A stretch of 64,000 nt of DNA from DAOUFU01 sp034429275 (GTDB lineage Bacteria > Chloroflexota > Anaerolineae > Aggregatilineales > Aggregatilineaceae): NCBI GenBank assembly GCA_034429275.1, contig DAOUFU010000073.1, forward strand, positions 1-64,000. Reading direction: 5' to 3'. Both the position numbers and the translations under genes were made by a program. This document shows positions 50,917 to 60,500 of the stretch, in pieces; the first letter of the stretch is position 1, and every line of letters begins with the position of its first letter. The notes under the pieces were generated by a model. That model was not told the origin of the DNA, made no database searches, and worked only from the letters and a program-made list of their open reading frames with translations.

Positions 50917-52011
50917 ATGCGCGACAAACGGCCTGTCAGTGATCTCACCATCGAAGAACTGGAGCGAATCCTGGCCATCCGCAAGCGCGAGGCGCGCCAG
51001 GAACGGCTGCGGCGCTATGAAGCTCAGGGCCGCCGCCTGGTCGATCTGCCGCCCGGCGATAGCTCCCTGGAGCCGGTTCCCGAACCCCAGCAGCACGAAG
51101 CCGCCCAGGACCTTGCACCCGTTGAGCCGCCGGTGACCTATGACATCACCGACGACGTGCCCCGCTTCGAGGACGATCTCGATCCGCAACCGGTACGCCG
51201 GGCACGACCTCCGCGTCCCGCTGCCACACCGACCGGACCCAGAGTCTCGCGGCGGCGCGCGGTGTGGGATAAGGCACTGCTGCTGGTCGAGATTGCCGCC
51301 GTCGTGGGCATTGTGACGGTTCTGGTGGTCGGCGGCTATCTGGTCATGGCCGAGAATGACAAGATCGACGCGCTCGAAGAAAAATCGGCCCAGATTCAGC
51401 GCGACGCGGCAGCCCTTCGCCCGACCTCTACCCCGCCGCCCGAACTGCGCGTCCAGCTCTCCAACTACGTGCTGCCCGGCGGCCATACCTATGGCAATGG
51501 GTTGGGGCAGTTCAACCTGGATGAGCTGCCGCCCAGCGTTCGCCCGGCTGCTGTGCTCCAGATTAACCAGGCGGCCCCGCGTGCCGAGCTGATCCCCCGC
51601 ACGCCGAACAGCCCGGTCACCATTCAGATACCGGCCATCAACGTCAACGCGTCGATCTGGGAAGGGGATGACTGGTTCACGCTTCAGCAGGGGGTGGGAC
51701 ATTTCCCGCTGAGCGCCAACCCCGGCGAAAACGGCAACATGGTACTGACGGCGCACAACGACATCTACGGCGAGATTTTCCGCTACCTGGAAGATCTCAA
51801 GCCGGGTGATGAAATTCATGTGGAAGCCGACAACGGTCGCTGGTATACTTACGTGGTTGAAAATACTGAGATCGTTGAGCCAACCGACGTCTGGGTTCTG
51901 GAACGGGGCAACCAGCCCATTGTGACGCTGATCTCGTGCTGGCCTTACCGCGTGGATAACAAGCGGATCGTCGTGTTTGGCCGCCTGGCCGGTGAACGCG
52001 GCGGGGCGTGA
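50917..52011 (+). CDS. Sortase-family protein with N-terminal membrane anchor
   Basis: A 364-residue membrane protein. A cytoplasmic, charged N-terminus of about 115 residues rich in Pro and Asp is followed by a membrane segment (about residues 122-146) and an extracellular sortase domain (about 225-360). The domain has IPAINVNASIWEG, MVLTAHNDIYGEIFRYLEDL with the catalytic His, and TLISCWPYRVDNKRIVV, giving the TLxTC-type Cys and downstream Arg. All three catalytic residues are therefore present, as in class D/E-like sortases. No substrate with a sorting signal is seen nearby. It is followed by a small membrane protein gene. Confidence 0.88.
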   Translation: MRDKRPVSDLTIEELERILAIRKREARQERLRRYEAQGRRLVDLPPGDSSLEPVPEPQQHEAAQDLAPVEPPVTYDITDDVPRFEDDLDPQPVRRARPPRPAATPTGPRVSRRRAVWDKALLLVEIAAVVGIVTVLVVGGYLVMAENDKIDALEEKSAQIQRDAAALRPTSTPPPELRVQLSNYVLPGGHTYGNGLGQFNLDELPPSVRPAAVLQINQAAPRAELIPRTPNSPVTIQIPAINVNASIWEGDDWFTLQQGVGHFPLSANPGENGNMVLTAHNDIYGEIFRYLEDLKPGDEIHVEADNGRWYTYVVENTEIVEPTDVWVLERGNQPIVTLISCWPYRVDNKRIVVFGRLAGERGGA

Positions 52012-52072
52012 TCGGCGGGGCGTTTCGACCTACCCCGGCTGGCCATCATCATGAAGGAGTTTGATCTGCCGT

Positions 52073-52345
52073 ATGGCCAAAAAACAGCATCGTCCCAATC
52101 TGCCGCAGGAAACGCTCGAACGCGCACGCCGCGAAATGAGCCACCTGGATAGCATCCCCGTCTCTGCCCCCACACCTCAGGCGGGTGATGCCGCTTCGCT
52201 CGCGCAGCCCGTGCGCCCGGTTCAGCCGGTACGCACCGTCGATCTGCGCAGCCAGTACGTGTATGTTCTCACCGATCTCAAAAACATGGCGATGCTGGCC
52301 GCTACTTTGTTGCTGATCTTGGTGGTCCTGTCGTTTTTCATCTAG
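52073..52345 (+). CDS. Small C-terminal tail-anchored membrane protein
   Basis: A 90-residue protein with a charged N-terminal half (KKQHRPNLPQETLERARREM) and a single C-terminal membrane helix (MAMLAATLLLILVVLSFFI). It is probably a tail-anchored protein with its soluble part in the cytoplasm. I do not recognise the family. AAGGAG lies 13 bases before ATG 52073; a TTG at 52061 is an alternative start. It follows the sortase-like gene by about 60 bp and may serve with it. Confidence 0.7.
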   Translation: MAKKQHRPNLPQETLERARREMSHLDSIPVSAPTPQAGDAASLAQPVRPVQPVRTVDLRSQYVYVLTDLKNMAMLAATLLLILVVLSFFI

Positions 52346-52392
52346 TATCATTCAGTGTGCCCTGGGGCTGTTTCCCTGGCGACTACAACAAT

Positions 52393-52424
52393 AACAGGGG
52401 CCGTTCGTCCGAACGGTCCCTGTT
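52393..52424. terminator. Strong bidirectional terminator
   Basis: AACAGGGGCCGTTCG (52393-52407) pairs with CGAACGGTCCCTGTT (52410-52424), a 15-bp stem with one G-U pair, with a T-run on the plus side. It separates the plus-strand small membrane protein from the convergent histidine kinase gene. Confidence 0.85.
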
Positions 52425-52451
52425 TGTGTACCAGCGAGGGCCAACGGCGAC

Positions 52452-54500
52452 TCAGCCTGGCTTGCGAGGATGCGAATCGCGGTCGCTGGTGCCGGGAGGA
52501 TTGATCGGGCGCGACATCGGGCGCGCGGGCGGTGCGGATGTCGAAGGCGGCACCTGCTGCGCCGGGCTGGGCTGCTGCGCGATGGGTCGGCTGGGGCGCG
52601 ACGGGTGAGTATCGCTGGAAGCGCTGGGGGCGGGGCGCAGCCGCTCGGCTACACTGCCCCGGTCCGGGCGCTGACTTTGCAGCGCAAGCGGCGGCGTGTC
52701 ATCGGTGACCTGGACCACGGTGGTTGAGGTCGTCGTAGTGGTGGCCCCGGTGGGATAGACCGGGATCAGGATGCTGATTTTTGTTCCCACGCCGGGCGCG
52801 CTTTGCACCCGCAGAGTCGCTTCAATCAACTCGGCGCGCTCGTGCATGTTAACCATGCCCAGGCTGCCACGCTGCTCGTAGTTGTTGGTCACGGCGTCCA
52901 CATCGAACCCCACGCCGTTGTCTTCGATCTCGACCACCACGTAATTGTGCTCGCGGCGGTACAGCCGCACCCATATCTGGCTGGACTGGGCATGTTTGCG
53001 CGCGTTGTTGACGGCTTCTTCCACAATGTAGAACAGGACACCCTGCGCGTTGAGATCGAGCAGTTTTTCCACATCGTCCTGCGCCACCACGGTCACTGCC
53101 GTGTTGTGAGTATCCGCCATTTTTTCGGAGAGTTGATGCAGGGCCGCCACCAGGCCCTGTGTTTCGAGCACCAGGGGCCGGAGGGTAAAGAGCATGTGGC
53201 GAATCTCTTTGGTAGTGCGCCGCGCGAGGTCTTCTACCTTCCACAGTTCCTGAATGGCCTGCTGCGGCTGGCGCTCGATCAGGCGGCGGATGTAGCTGGC
53301 GCGCATGGCGATAGCGGCCACGCTTTGAGTCGGCCCATCGTGCAGGTCGCGCGCCAGTTTTTTACGTGCGTCTTCCTCAACCTCGACGATCTTCTCTTTT
53401 TCCACCAGCAGGTTGCGATACAGCACCGCATTCTGCAGGGCCATGGTCGCCTGCCGGCCTATCGCTTCCATCAGTTCGCGGTGGTCGTTGGAGAAGGCGT
53501 TGGGCCTGTCGCAGCCAAACAGCATCACGCCATAGTTATCGTATCCGGCGCGCAGCGGGATGGCCAGCACCGACCGCGCATTCTGGAAAGCCGCGATATA
53601 TTGCAGCTCCGGGTCGCGCACGGCATCGCCGGCGAAGACCGGCTCGGCCTGTTTGAGTGCCAGCGCCAGCACCCCTTCGCGCCCGGCCAGCGCAACACTG
53701 TCATCAGTGCGAGTCAGTCCGCGCGAAGCCGCAATGCGCAGCTTGTTGTCTTTGCCCTGGAACAACATCACGGCGCTGATGACATGCGCACGGCTGCCCA
53801 GGTCTTCATGCACGGCCAGCGAGCCGATAGTCTGCGCGGCTTCTAGCACGCTGCGATAATCGAGCGTTGCCCCCAGGGTGTTCGCCATCTCGGAGAGGGC
53901 GCGAGCGCGTTCGCGGGCATTGCGCAGCCGCCGCGCCTCAAGCTCGCGCGGATCGACCCCTGCAGATTGCGGCCCCCGGCTGCCGACCTCACTGCTCACC
54001 CCGCCCAACGCTGCCAGCAGGGCCAACCCGGCGGCCCAGGTGGCGATCTGTTCGGTGGTCAGCTTGGGCAACTGAGTCAGCACGATGCCGCTGGAGAGGA
54101 CCAGCAGCACCAGGCTGGCCAGCCATCCCTGGCGGCCAAAGCGGAACCCTGCTACCAGCGCGGCCAGTGCACCAAACACCAGGAACGGCAGGATCGCGCC
54201 ATCGTAGGCCCAGAAGAACACGACCGCCAGCAGGATGTCGAGCAGCAGAGTCAGCGCGCCGAGCCAGCGCCCACCCCGGCTGAGCGTCGCCAATGCGCCC
54301 AACCCACCGTTCACCGCTGCGACTATGACCGCACACACAGCCAGGCGATCCAGCCGCACATTGTCCCAATCGCCCCATGCTCCATCTGCGGCTAATGCCA
54401 GCACCAGCGCGCTGAGCGCAACCAACCAGCGCAGCCAGAACAGCGTCCTGTCCAGGTGAGCCGGTGAGGGTGACGAACTGGTGCGTGGTGTGCTCGACAT
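52452..54500 (-). CDS. NarL-type sensor histidine kinase with GAF domain
   Basis: A 682-residue membrane kinase. About five N-terminal membrane segments (residues about 20-165) are followed by a GAF domain (about 215-370), a HisKA_3 dimerisation motif ARKKLARDLHDGPTQSVAAI (about 395-414, His in the HDG) and an ATPase domain with VEEAVNNARKHAQSS and DNGVGFD. The last 110 residues are Ser/Thr/Pro-rich with a Thr run (TTTTTSTTVV) and are probably unstructured. Such kinases pair with LuxR-type regulators; none is adjacent here, so the partner is elsewhere. It lies downstream of tRNA-Val on the same strand, behind a terminator. Confidence 0.9.
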   Translation of the reverse strand: MSSTPRTSSSPSPAHLDRTLFWLRWLVALSALVLALAADGAWGDWDNVRLDRLAVCAVIVAAVNGGLGALATLSRGGRWLGALTLLLDILLAVVFFWAYDGAILPFLVFGALAALVAGFRFGRQGWLASLVLLVLSSGIVLTQLPKLTTEQIATWAAGLALLAALGGVSSEVGSRGPQSAGVDPRELEARRLRNARERARALSEMANTLGATLDYRSVLEAAQTIGSLAVHEDLGSRAHVISAVMLFQGKDNKLRIAASRGLTRTDDSVALAGREGVLALALKQAEPVFAGDAVRDPELQYIAAFQNARSVLAIPLRAGYDNYGVMLFGCDRPNAFSNDHRELMEAIGRQATMALQNAVLYRNLLVEKEKIVEVEEDARKKLARDLHDGPTQSVAAIAMRASYIRRLIERQPQQAIQELWKVEDLARRTTKEIRHMLFTLRPLVLETQGLVAALHQLSEKMADTHNTAVTVVAQDDVEKLLDLNAQGVLFYIVEEAVNNARKHAQSSQIWVRLYRREHNYVVVEIEDNGVGFDVDAVTNNYEQRGSLGMVNMHERAELIEATLRVQSAPGVGTKISILIPVYPTGATTTTTSTTVVQVTDDTPPLALQSQRPDRGSVAERLRPAPSASSDTHPSRPSRPIAQQPSPAQQVPPSTSAPPARPMSRPINPPGTSDRDSHPRKPG

Positions 54501-54543
54501 GGTGTCTCGGATTGGCTAAACCGGCAGCACGTCCATATCAAAA

Positions 54544-54579
54544 ATGCCGCAAGGGTGGCACTACGCAACCTTGCGGCAT
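54544..54579 (-). terminator. Terminator of the tRNA-Val transcript
   Basis: ATGCCGCAAGG (54544-54554) pairs perfectly with CCTTGCGGCAT (54569-54579) over a 14-base loop. On the minus strand it is followed by TTTT. It stands just after the tRNA and before the histidine kinase gene. Confidence 0.88.
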
Positions 54580-54587
54580 CTTTCATC

Positions 54588-54664
<77 letters not shown>

Positions 54665-54820
54665 AGATGATGCGCGCATTATAGCATCGATGCCCAGGGC
54701 TGACAAGCCCAAACCGTGCGTGTTTGGTGCCTGAATTATAGCCCCAAAAATTTGTGGATGGAAAGCCCCGGCTATGCTAGGATCAGGCCGTATCAACGGG
54801 TTTGGAGGAGGTTGCTGGCT

Positions 54821-55159
54821 GTGGACTTTTTGCGCAGACTGTTGGGAGGCGGTAGAGGCGGCGATGCCTCGGACCGCGACGGGATGTATTTTTACATCAA
54901 GGCACGCCGCACCGGTGAAGTGATCAAGCTGCGGCTGAACCGCATCAATGACCTGTCACTCTCGGATGACATGGAATCGTTCTATGTGCGTAAGCAGGTG
55001 GTGGGGCGTAAGAGCTTCGACCGCATCGAGGCCGAGATGCAGTTCGACAAAAACCGCCGCCTGATCTCTGCTACCATCACCGGGGGCGACCTGGTGACCG
55101 AGGCCGACTATAACGCTTATCTGGCCGCCGAAAACGCTGGATCGACGACACCCCGGTGA
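54821..55159 (+). CDS. Small hypothetical protein
   Basis: A 112-residue soluble protein with a Gly-rich start (RRLLGGGRGGD) and the segment MYFYIKARRTGEVIKLRLNRINDLS. It has no known motif; the fold looks beta-rich. The gene is supported by GGAGGAGG (54804-54811) nine bases before GTG 54821. The reading frame extends upstream to 54716 but those residues look like noncoding sequence. It ends 22 bp before the HAD gene, so the two may be co-transcribed. I do not recognise its function. Confidence 0.7.
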   Translation: MDFLRRLLGGGRGGDASDRDGMYFYIKARRTGEVIKLRLNRINDLSLSDDMESFYVRKQVVGRKSFDRIEAEMQFDKNRRLISATITGGDLVTEADYNAYLAAENAGSTTPR

Positions 55160-55181
55160 ACCATCCGATAGGAAAAACCTT

Positions 55182-56369
55182 TTGAGCACTCCAACTTCAT
55201 CCCGTACCGCCATCCTTCTCGATGTCGATGGTGTGCTGGTTCACCCGGTGGGCTACAAGGCTGCGCTGACGGCGACGGTGAATACCATCACCGCCGCGAT
55301 GGGGCTGCCCGCCTGGGGGCCGGACGAAAACGAGATCGCAACGTTTGAGGCGTGCGGCATCACCAATGAGTGGGATTCCACCGCGATGTGTGTCAGCCTG
55401 CTGCTGCGCGCCGCCCTGCACCGGCGACCGGACCTGGCGCGCGACAGCCTGGACGCGACCTTTGCCGCCATCCGCGAGTCCGGCGTGCGCCTGGATCGGC
55501 CCGATTTTGTGGGCGCAGCGCGCCAGATCGAAGAAGCGCACAATGGGCGGCACATGCCCTCGCGCGTCTACCTCGATCTGCTTGAAGGGCAGCTTGGCGA
55601 GCACGAGCGCGCCCTGGTCCACGCCCTGCTGGGCGATGTCTATAACCTGGCGACCCTGACCACCCGCCTGTTTCAAGCCTTTACACTGGGCAGCGCCCAT
55701 TTTGAATCCACCTACCGCCAACCTGCCCCTTTTGAGGGTGAGAGCTACCTGATCACGCGCGATCTTCCCCTGCTTTCGCCGGAGATGCGCAGGCGGCTGA
55801 TCGACTGGGCGAGCCAGCCAGGGCACGGGGCGACCATTTTCACCGCGCGGCCCAGCCTGCCGCCGAACGGCACGCGCGCGGCTTCATCGGTCTATTCGCC
55901 CGAAGCCGAACTCGCCGCCGAACTGCTGGGGCTGGATGGTGCGATTCCGCTGGTGGCGCAGGGGGGCGTGGGCTGGATCGCGGAGCGGCACGGTCGCCAG
56001 CCATCCGATTATGTTAAACCATCGCCGGTGCAGGCATTGGCCGCATTGGGCGCGGCCCTCAGCAGGCAGACGCTCGAATCGCTCGAAGCGGCAGCCGCGC
56101 TTGTCGAAACCGGGCGACTCGGTGGACCGCTGGCGGCGCTGGCGGAAGGTTCCACCCGTGTGATCCTGTTCGAGGATTCGGTCACCGGCATCCGCGCCGC
56201 TCGTCTCGCCGTTGAACAGATGCGCGGAAAAGGGCTGGCGGTGGAATTGGAGGCAGTGGGCGTCTCGCCGCACGAAGCCAAGCGCGCCACCTTGCGCGCC
56301 CAGGCCGATCATGTGGTGGATGACGTGAACGAAGGGCTGGCCCTGATCTTTGACCGGGGCCGGAATTGA
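55182..56369 (+). CDS. HAD-superfamily phosphatase with large cap
   Basis: A 395-residue HAD hydrolase starting at TTG 55182. Motif I is LLDVDGVLVHP (about residues 12-22, nucleophile Asp), motif II is probably IFTARPS (about 221-227), a Lys in YVKPSP and motif IV is FEDSVTG (about 329-335). The space between motifs I and II is about 200 residues, far more than in typical phosphoglycolate phosphatases, so the cap domain is enlarged. The substrate is unknown. Confidence 0.8.
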   Translation: MSTPTSSRTAILLDVDGVLVHPVGYKAALTATVNTITAAMGLPAWGPDENEIATFEACGITNEWDSTAMCVSLLLRAALHRRPDLARDSLDATFAAIRESGVRLDRPDFVGAARQIEEAHNGRHMPSRVYLDLLEGQLGEHERALVHALLGDVYNLATLTTRLFQAFTLGSAHFESTYRQPAPFEGESYLITRDLPLLSPEMRRRLIDWASQPGHGATIFTARPSLPPNGTRAASSVYSPEAELAAELLGLDGAIPLVAQGGVGWIAERHGRQPSDYVKPSPVQALAALGAALSRQTLESLEAAAALVETGRLGGPLAALAEGSTRVILFEDSVTGIRAARLAVEQMRGKGLAVELEAVGVSPHEAKRATLRAQADHVVDDVNEGLALIFDRGRN

Positions 56370-56397
56370 GCCGGATGTCTTGGGGGGAGAGCATCTC

Positions 56398-57321
56398 ATG
56401 AGCGTTCAATTTGGTTTTTGCCTGCCTGCCGGCCCGCCCAAAGGCCAGATCGCCACATGGGCGGAAGATATGACGGCGTGCTTCCAGGGGGTCCAGGGCG
56501 AGTTTGACAGCCTGTGGATGACCGATCACTTCTTCTGGGACGATAACCCCACCTATGAAGCGTGGACCGTGCTGGCGTTTTTCGCGGCACGCTGGCCCCA
56601 ATGCAAGATCGGGCCGATGGTGCTCGGCCAGGGCTATCGCAACCCGGCGCTGCTGGCCAAAATGGGGGCGACTCTGCAAATGCTCAGCCGCGGCGGGTTC
56701 ATTTTGGGGATCGGCGCGGGCTGGAAGGAAGACGAATACCGCGCGTATGGCTATGGCTATCCCAGCCCCGGCACGCGCGTCGCCCAGCTTGAGGACGCGC
56801 TCGAAATCATCACCCGGATGTGGACTCAGCCTGGCCCGGTGACCTACGAGGGCCGCCACTACAGCGTCATTAACGCCTGGTGCGAACCGCACCCCGACCC
56901 GGTCCCGCCGATTCTGGTGGGCGGCGGGGGCAATAAAACGCTGCGACTGGCAGCGCGCTTCGCCAATTGGTGGAACATGCACGACGCCAACTGGCCGACC
57001 TATTCCGCCATGTTGGAAGCGCTGGACGCTCACTGTGCCGAGATCGGGCGCGACCCGGCCACGCTGCGCAGGACATGGTTCGGGCGGCTGGTGCTGGGTG
57101 CGACTGAGCAGGCCGCGCTGGAACTGGGCGGCGGCAAGTGGACTCCCAACAACGCCTTTGTCGGCACGCCGGAGCAGGTGATCGCGCAGATGCGGCCATT
57201 TGTCGAGGCAGGGGTCGATTACTTCATGGTGGATGTGGTTGGGCTGCCCCGGCCTCACATCGTCTCGATGCTGCTCGGCGATGTGCTGCCCGCCGTTCGC
57301 GCCATTGCGGCGAGGCGATAG
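56398..57321 (+). CDS. LLM-class F420/flavin-dependent oxidoreductase
   Basis: A 307-residue luciferase-like TIM-barrel oxidoreductase. It shows SLWMTDHFFW (about residues 36-45), GFILGIGAGWKEDEYRAYGY, PPILVGGGGNKTLRLAARFANWWN and a C-terminal GTPEQVIAQMRPFVEAGVDYFMVD. Family members use F420 or FMN to oxidise alcohols or reduce unsaturated substrates. ATG 56398 is preceded by a GGGGGGAGAG region. It follows the HAD gene by 28 bp. Confidence 0.88.
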   Translation: MSVQFGFCLPAGPPKGQIATWAEDMTACFQGVQGEFDSLWMTDHFFWDDNPTYEAWTVLAFFAARWPQCKIGPMVLGQGYRNPALLAKMGATLQMLSRGGFILGIGAGWKEDEYRAYGYGYPSPGTRVAQLEDALEIITRMWTQPGPVTYEGRHYSVINAWCEPHPDPVPPILVGGGGNKTLRLAARFANWWNMHDANWPTYSAMLEALDAHCAEIGRDPATLRRTWFGRLVLGATEQAALELGGGKWTPNNAFVGTPEQVIAQMRPFVEAGVDYFMVDVVGLPRPHIVSMLLGDVLPAVRAIAARR

Positions 57322-57415
57322 CACCCCAGACATTCCCCTTTTTCTTGATCCTGGACGGAAAGCGCGGGGGGACGTAGAATAATCAGAGTATCACTTCAAC
57401 GTTAAGGTTGACTCT

Positions 57416-58717
57416 ATGACTCAGACTTCTACCCCCGCGCTCAGCCATGCCGAGCGAGATCGCATCTACCGCCTGAACTACTACGTGTTCCTCGCCGACT
57501 TTGTGATCTTCGGCATCGCGATCAATTTCATCGGGGCGACAACTGTCGTTCCCGACTTCGTGCGCAAGTTGACCGGTTCAGAGGTGCTGATCGGCTTCTC
57601 CGGTCAGATGTTTGAGATCGGCTGGCTGCTGCCGCAGTTGCTCATCGCCCGCCAACTGATGCGCGTCGAGCGCAAAAAATGGTGGTTCATCGGCCCCAAT
57701 ATTCCGGTGCGGCTGGTGATGCTGGCCTATGGAATCATCGTGCTGCTGGTGGGGGCCGATAACCGGGCGCTGCTGTTGGCGCTCTTCCTGGTGTTCTATG
57801 GCATCACCGCGCTGGGTGATGGGTTGGTCGGCGTGCCCTGGATCGACCTGATGGGCAGCAGCCTGGATGACAGACGCCGGGCGCGGCTCTTCGGATTAGG
57901 TAACGCGTTTGTGGGGGTAGGCGTGCTGGCCATCACGCCGATCATCCGCGCGATCCTCAGCGACAGCGGCCCGGATTTTCCCAATAACTACGCGCTGCTG
58001 TTCATCATTGCGGGAACCGGTTTTTTCATCACCGTGCCCGCCATGTTGTTCGTCAAAGAGCTGCCCGGCGGCAAAACGCGCCCCACCGTGCCGCCGATGC
58101 GCGAATATCTGCCCGAACTGGCCCACGTGCTGCGGCGGGATCACGCCTTCCGCGCGATTGTGATCACGCGTGTTTTCACCACCCTGTTCACCCTGGCCGG
58201 GCCGTTCTATGTGGGTTTTGCCACCGAACAGCTCGATCTTTCGAGCGAAGATGCCGTGCCCACCCTGCTGTTCATGTTCACGCTGGGCAGTGTTTCGGCC
58301 TCGCTGGTCTATTCGCGCTATGGTGACCGACGGAACATGCTGTTCATTCGCTTTGCGCTGATGATGGGCCTGCTAACACCTGCATTGGCACTGGTAGCCA
58401 GCGTGACCGGCCCGGCGGCGCTGTATGCTGCCTTTCTGGTCAGCGGGGTGAGCGCCGGTACGCTGTACCTCAGCTTCATCAACTGGGTGATCTCGCATGC
58501 CACGCCGGAGCAGCGCCCGATTTATTCCGGCCTGTTCAACTCGGTGTCGGCGGTAGGGCTGTTGATCGCCCCGCTGGTGGGCGGGTTGATCGTACAGAAC
58601 GCCGGGTACGAAGCCGCGTTCGCTGCGGCCCTGGCAATGATGGCCTGTGCGCTATTCGTGAGCCTGCGCTACGCGAGCGATGCTCGCCCGGCACACACCG
58701 CCTCTACGACCAACTGA
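57416..58717 (+). CDS. MFS transporter
   Basis: A 433-residue major facilitator with about twelve membrane segments. It starts with a short soluble N-terminus, then YYVFLADFVIFGIAINFIG. The inner loop after the second or third helix has LIARQLMRVERKKW, and the second half begins near residue 235. A conserved-looking YSRYGDRRNMLFIRFAL loop resembles motif A. Substrate unknown; I cannot tell uptake from efflux. It converges with the next MFS gene at an 11-bp gap. Confidence 0.87.
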   Translation: MTQTSTPALSHAERDRIYRLNYYVFLADFVIFGIAINFIGATTVVPDFVRKLTGSEVLIGFSGQMFEIGWLLPQLLIARQLMRVERKKWWFIGPNIPVRLVMLAYGIIVLLVGADNRALLLALFLVFYGITALGDGLVGVPWIDLMGSSLDDRRRARLFGLGNAFVGVGVLAITPIIRAILSDSGPDFPNNYALLFIIAGTGFFITVPAMLFVKELPGGKTRPTVPPMREYLPELAHVLRRDHAFRAIVITRVFTTLFTLAGPFYVGFATEQLDLSSEDAVPTLLFMFTLGSVSASLVYSRYGDRRNMLFIRFALMMGLLTPALALVASVTGPAALYAAFLVSGVSAGTLYLSFINWVISHATPEQRPIYSGLFNSVSAVGLLIAPLVGGLIVQNAGYEAAFAAALAMMACALFVSLRYASDARPAHTASTTN

Positions 58718-58728
58718 CTGACAACACG

Positions 58729-60111
58729 TCATCGCGCGGTCACCGGTTCCGGGCCATAGGCTTCTCCGGCGCTGGCGGTGACCGCCTGCGCCTCGTCCTC
58801 TGCTGCGACCGGCACATAGTCGGGCATCGTGCTTTCCACGTTGCGGAAGATCGGCAGGCTGTATACCAGCAGCGTCACCGCTGTGATGACGCCACCGCAG
58901 GCGAGCATCATCAGGCCCATGCCCGACCCGGCCTGCGACCCCACCAGGGGTTCGACCACACCCCAACCCGGCCCGCCGACTGCCGGCTCAACGACCCGAT
59001 CGGCCAGTGGCCCGGCGAGCAGATAGGCGAGAGGGGTGGCCATCATCGCCATCTGGGTGAGCGCCGAGAAGACGCGCCCCTGCAGGTCCGGCGGAATCTT
59101 GATCTGCATGATCGACATGAACGAGGCGTTGACCATCGGTAGAGGCAGCGCCATGATAAACAGCGCCACGCCCAACGCCAGCGGCGAGCGCCCGACTCCG
59201 TACAGCGCCAGCCCCAGGCCCGTGATCGCGATGCCCGGCATGATGGTGTGGATGCGGGGCCGCGTGCCGCCCCATATCCCCATGATCACCCCGCCGATGA
59301 CCGCCCCTACGCTGAACACACCGCCCGTCAGGCCCACCATCGCCTCGCTGTCGGTGAGGCTAAGCACATAGGGCGTGCTGAGCACCATTGCTCCGCCGAT
59401 CAGAAAATTGACCAGGGTGACGTAGAACACGTTCAACATCAGCGAACGCCGGGAGCGCAGCCAGCGAAAGCCTACCAGCGCTTCTTTCCAGATCACTGTC
59501 TGGCGCATGGTGGCCCCTTCTTCGGTTTGCGCAGGTCGCGGAATGTGTACGGCCAGCACAACACCCACGGCGGTCAGGAAGGTCACCAGGTCGATAGTCA
59601 TGACGCCCACCACACCGATGGCGGCGAACAGCAGGCCCGCCAGAATCGGCGCGATGATGCCGGAGGCCGGGCCGGTCAACTGCTGGATGGCGTTGGCGCG
59701 GTCGCGGCGGTCATCCGGCACCAGCATGGTGACGGATGCCTGGAAAGCCGGTTCCTGGAAGATGCCAAAAACGGCCTGAATGAGGGTCACTACATAGAGA
59801 TGCCACAGTTCAAACGCGCCGGTGGCAAAGCTGATCATCAGCAGCAGCGTGCCGACGGCCTGCCCGCTGTCCGAGATCGCCATGACATAGCGGCGATCCC
59901 ACCGGTCCGCCAGCACTCCGGCGAGGCTGGCCGAGAGCAGCCGGGGCAGAGTGGCAGCGACGGCTACCAGGGCCAGCGGTGTCGCTTGCTGCGTATCTTT
60001 GAAGACCTTGATGCCGATCGCCAGCCCGGTCATCTGGCTGCCGATCAGCGAGAATGTCTGGGTCAGGATGAGGATATAAAAGGTGCGCAGCGCGCGCTGA
60101 GATTGGCTCAT
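58729..60111 (-). CDS. MFS transporter, EntS/MefA-like exporter
   Basis: A 460-residue major facilitator of the MFS_3 type, related to macrolide (MefA) and enterobactin (EntS) exporters. It has LAGVLADRWDRRYVMAISD (motif A) after helix 2, GIFQEPAFQASVTMLVP, and the late loop IQIKIPPDLQGRVFSAL-type stretch (MQIKIPPDLQGRVFSAL). Such proteins usually export hydrophobic compounds. ATG 60111 has AGGGG eight bases upstream; the frame opens at 60201, but the extra N-terminus is not family-like. Confidence 0.87.
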   Translation of the reverse strand: MSQSQRALRTFYILILTQTFSLIGSQMTGLAIGIKVFKDTQQATPLALVAVAATLPRLLSASLAGVLADRWDRRYVMAISDSGQAVGTLLLMISFATGAFELWHLYVVTLIQAVFGIFQEPAFQASVTMLVPDDRRDRANAIQQLTGPASGIIAPILAGLLFAAIGVVGVMTIDLVTFLTAVGVVLAVHIPRPAQTEEGATMRQTVIWKEALVGFRWLRSRRSLMLNVFYVTLVNFLIGGAMVLSTPYVLSLTDSEAMVGLTGGVFSVGAVIGGVIMGIWGGTRPRIHTIMPGIAITGLGLALYGVGRSPLALGVALFIMALPLPMVNASFMSIMQIKIPPDLQGRVFSALTQMAMMATPLAYLLAGPLADRVVEPAVGGPGWGVVEPLVGSQAGSGMGLMMLACGGVITAVTLLVYSLPIFRNVESTMPDYVPVAAEDEAQAVTASAGEAYGPEPVTAR

Positions 60112-60500
60112 CGTGGTTCCCCTACTGGTCATTGATCGAAGAGCGAAAAAGTTAAACACCTGTATCAACATTATACGGATGGTGCGCAGAAAAAGATGCA
60201 CTCTTTCTCAAAATGGATCAGATAATTTGATTTTCAGCTTAAATTTTGACCGGAGAGAGATGCGGGTTGACGGTCAGGGCATTCGCCAATTGTGGGATTC
60301 GCCACTATCATCAGGAACAAAGATCATGCGTCAAAAAGACTGTTTTTTATATCAAATATGAGTATAATTGGAGTGGCCTTGCTTTGCGTTGATCAGCCGC
60401 CAGCGCGCTCATGGGGCACATTTGCGACCGCTGTCATGTGCAGGGCCTGCGCGACCCCGTCAGGAATGGTCTGCTCGTTAGGAACCAGGACAATAACCCA
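60112..60500. other. AT-rich divergent control region between MFS and cox genes
   Basis: This 389-bp gap contains no convincing gene. It holds a -10-like TATAAT on the minus strand (60170-60175) for the MFS gene and a TATAAT at 60363-60368 on the plus strand for the cox operon. The stretch between about 60150 and 60370 is distinctly AT-rich. No clear -35 boxes or terminators were found. An 82-codon plus-strand ORF (60113-60361) lies here but has no coding signature. Confidence 0.55.

Noticed and set aside
60113..60361. 82-codon ORF in the MFS-cox intergenic region
   Set aside because: No ribosome-binding site, AT-rich promoter-like DNA, and no protein motif.
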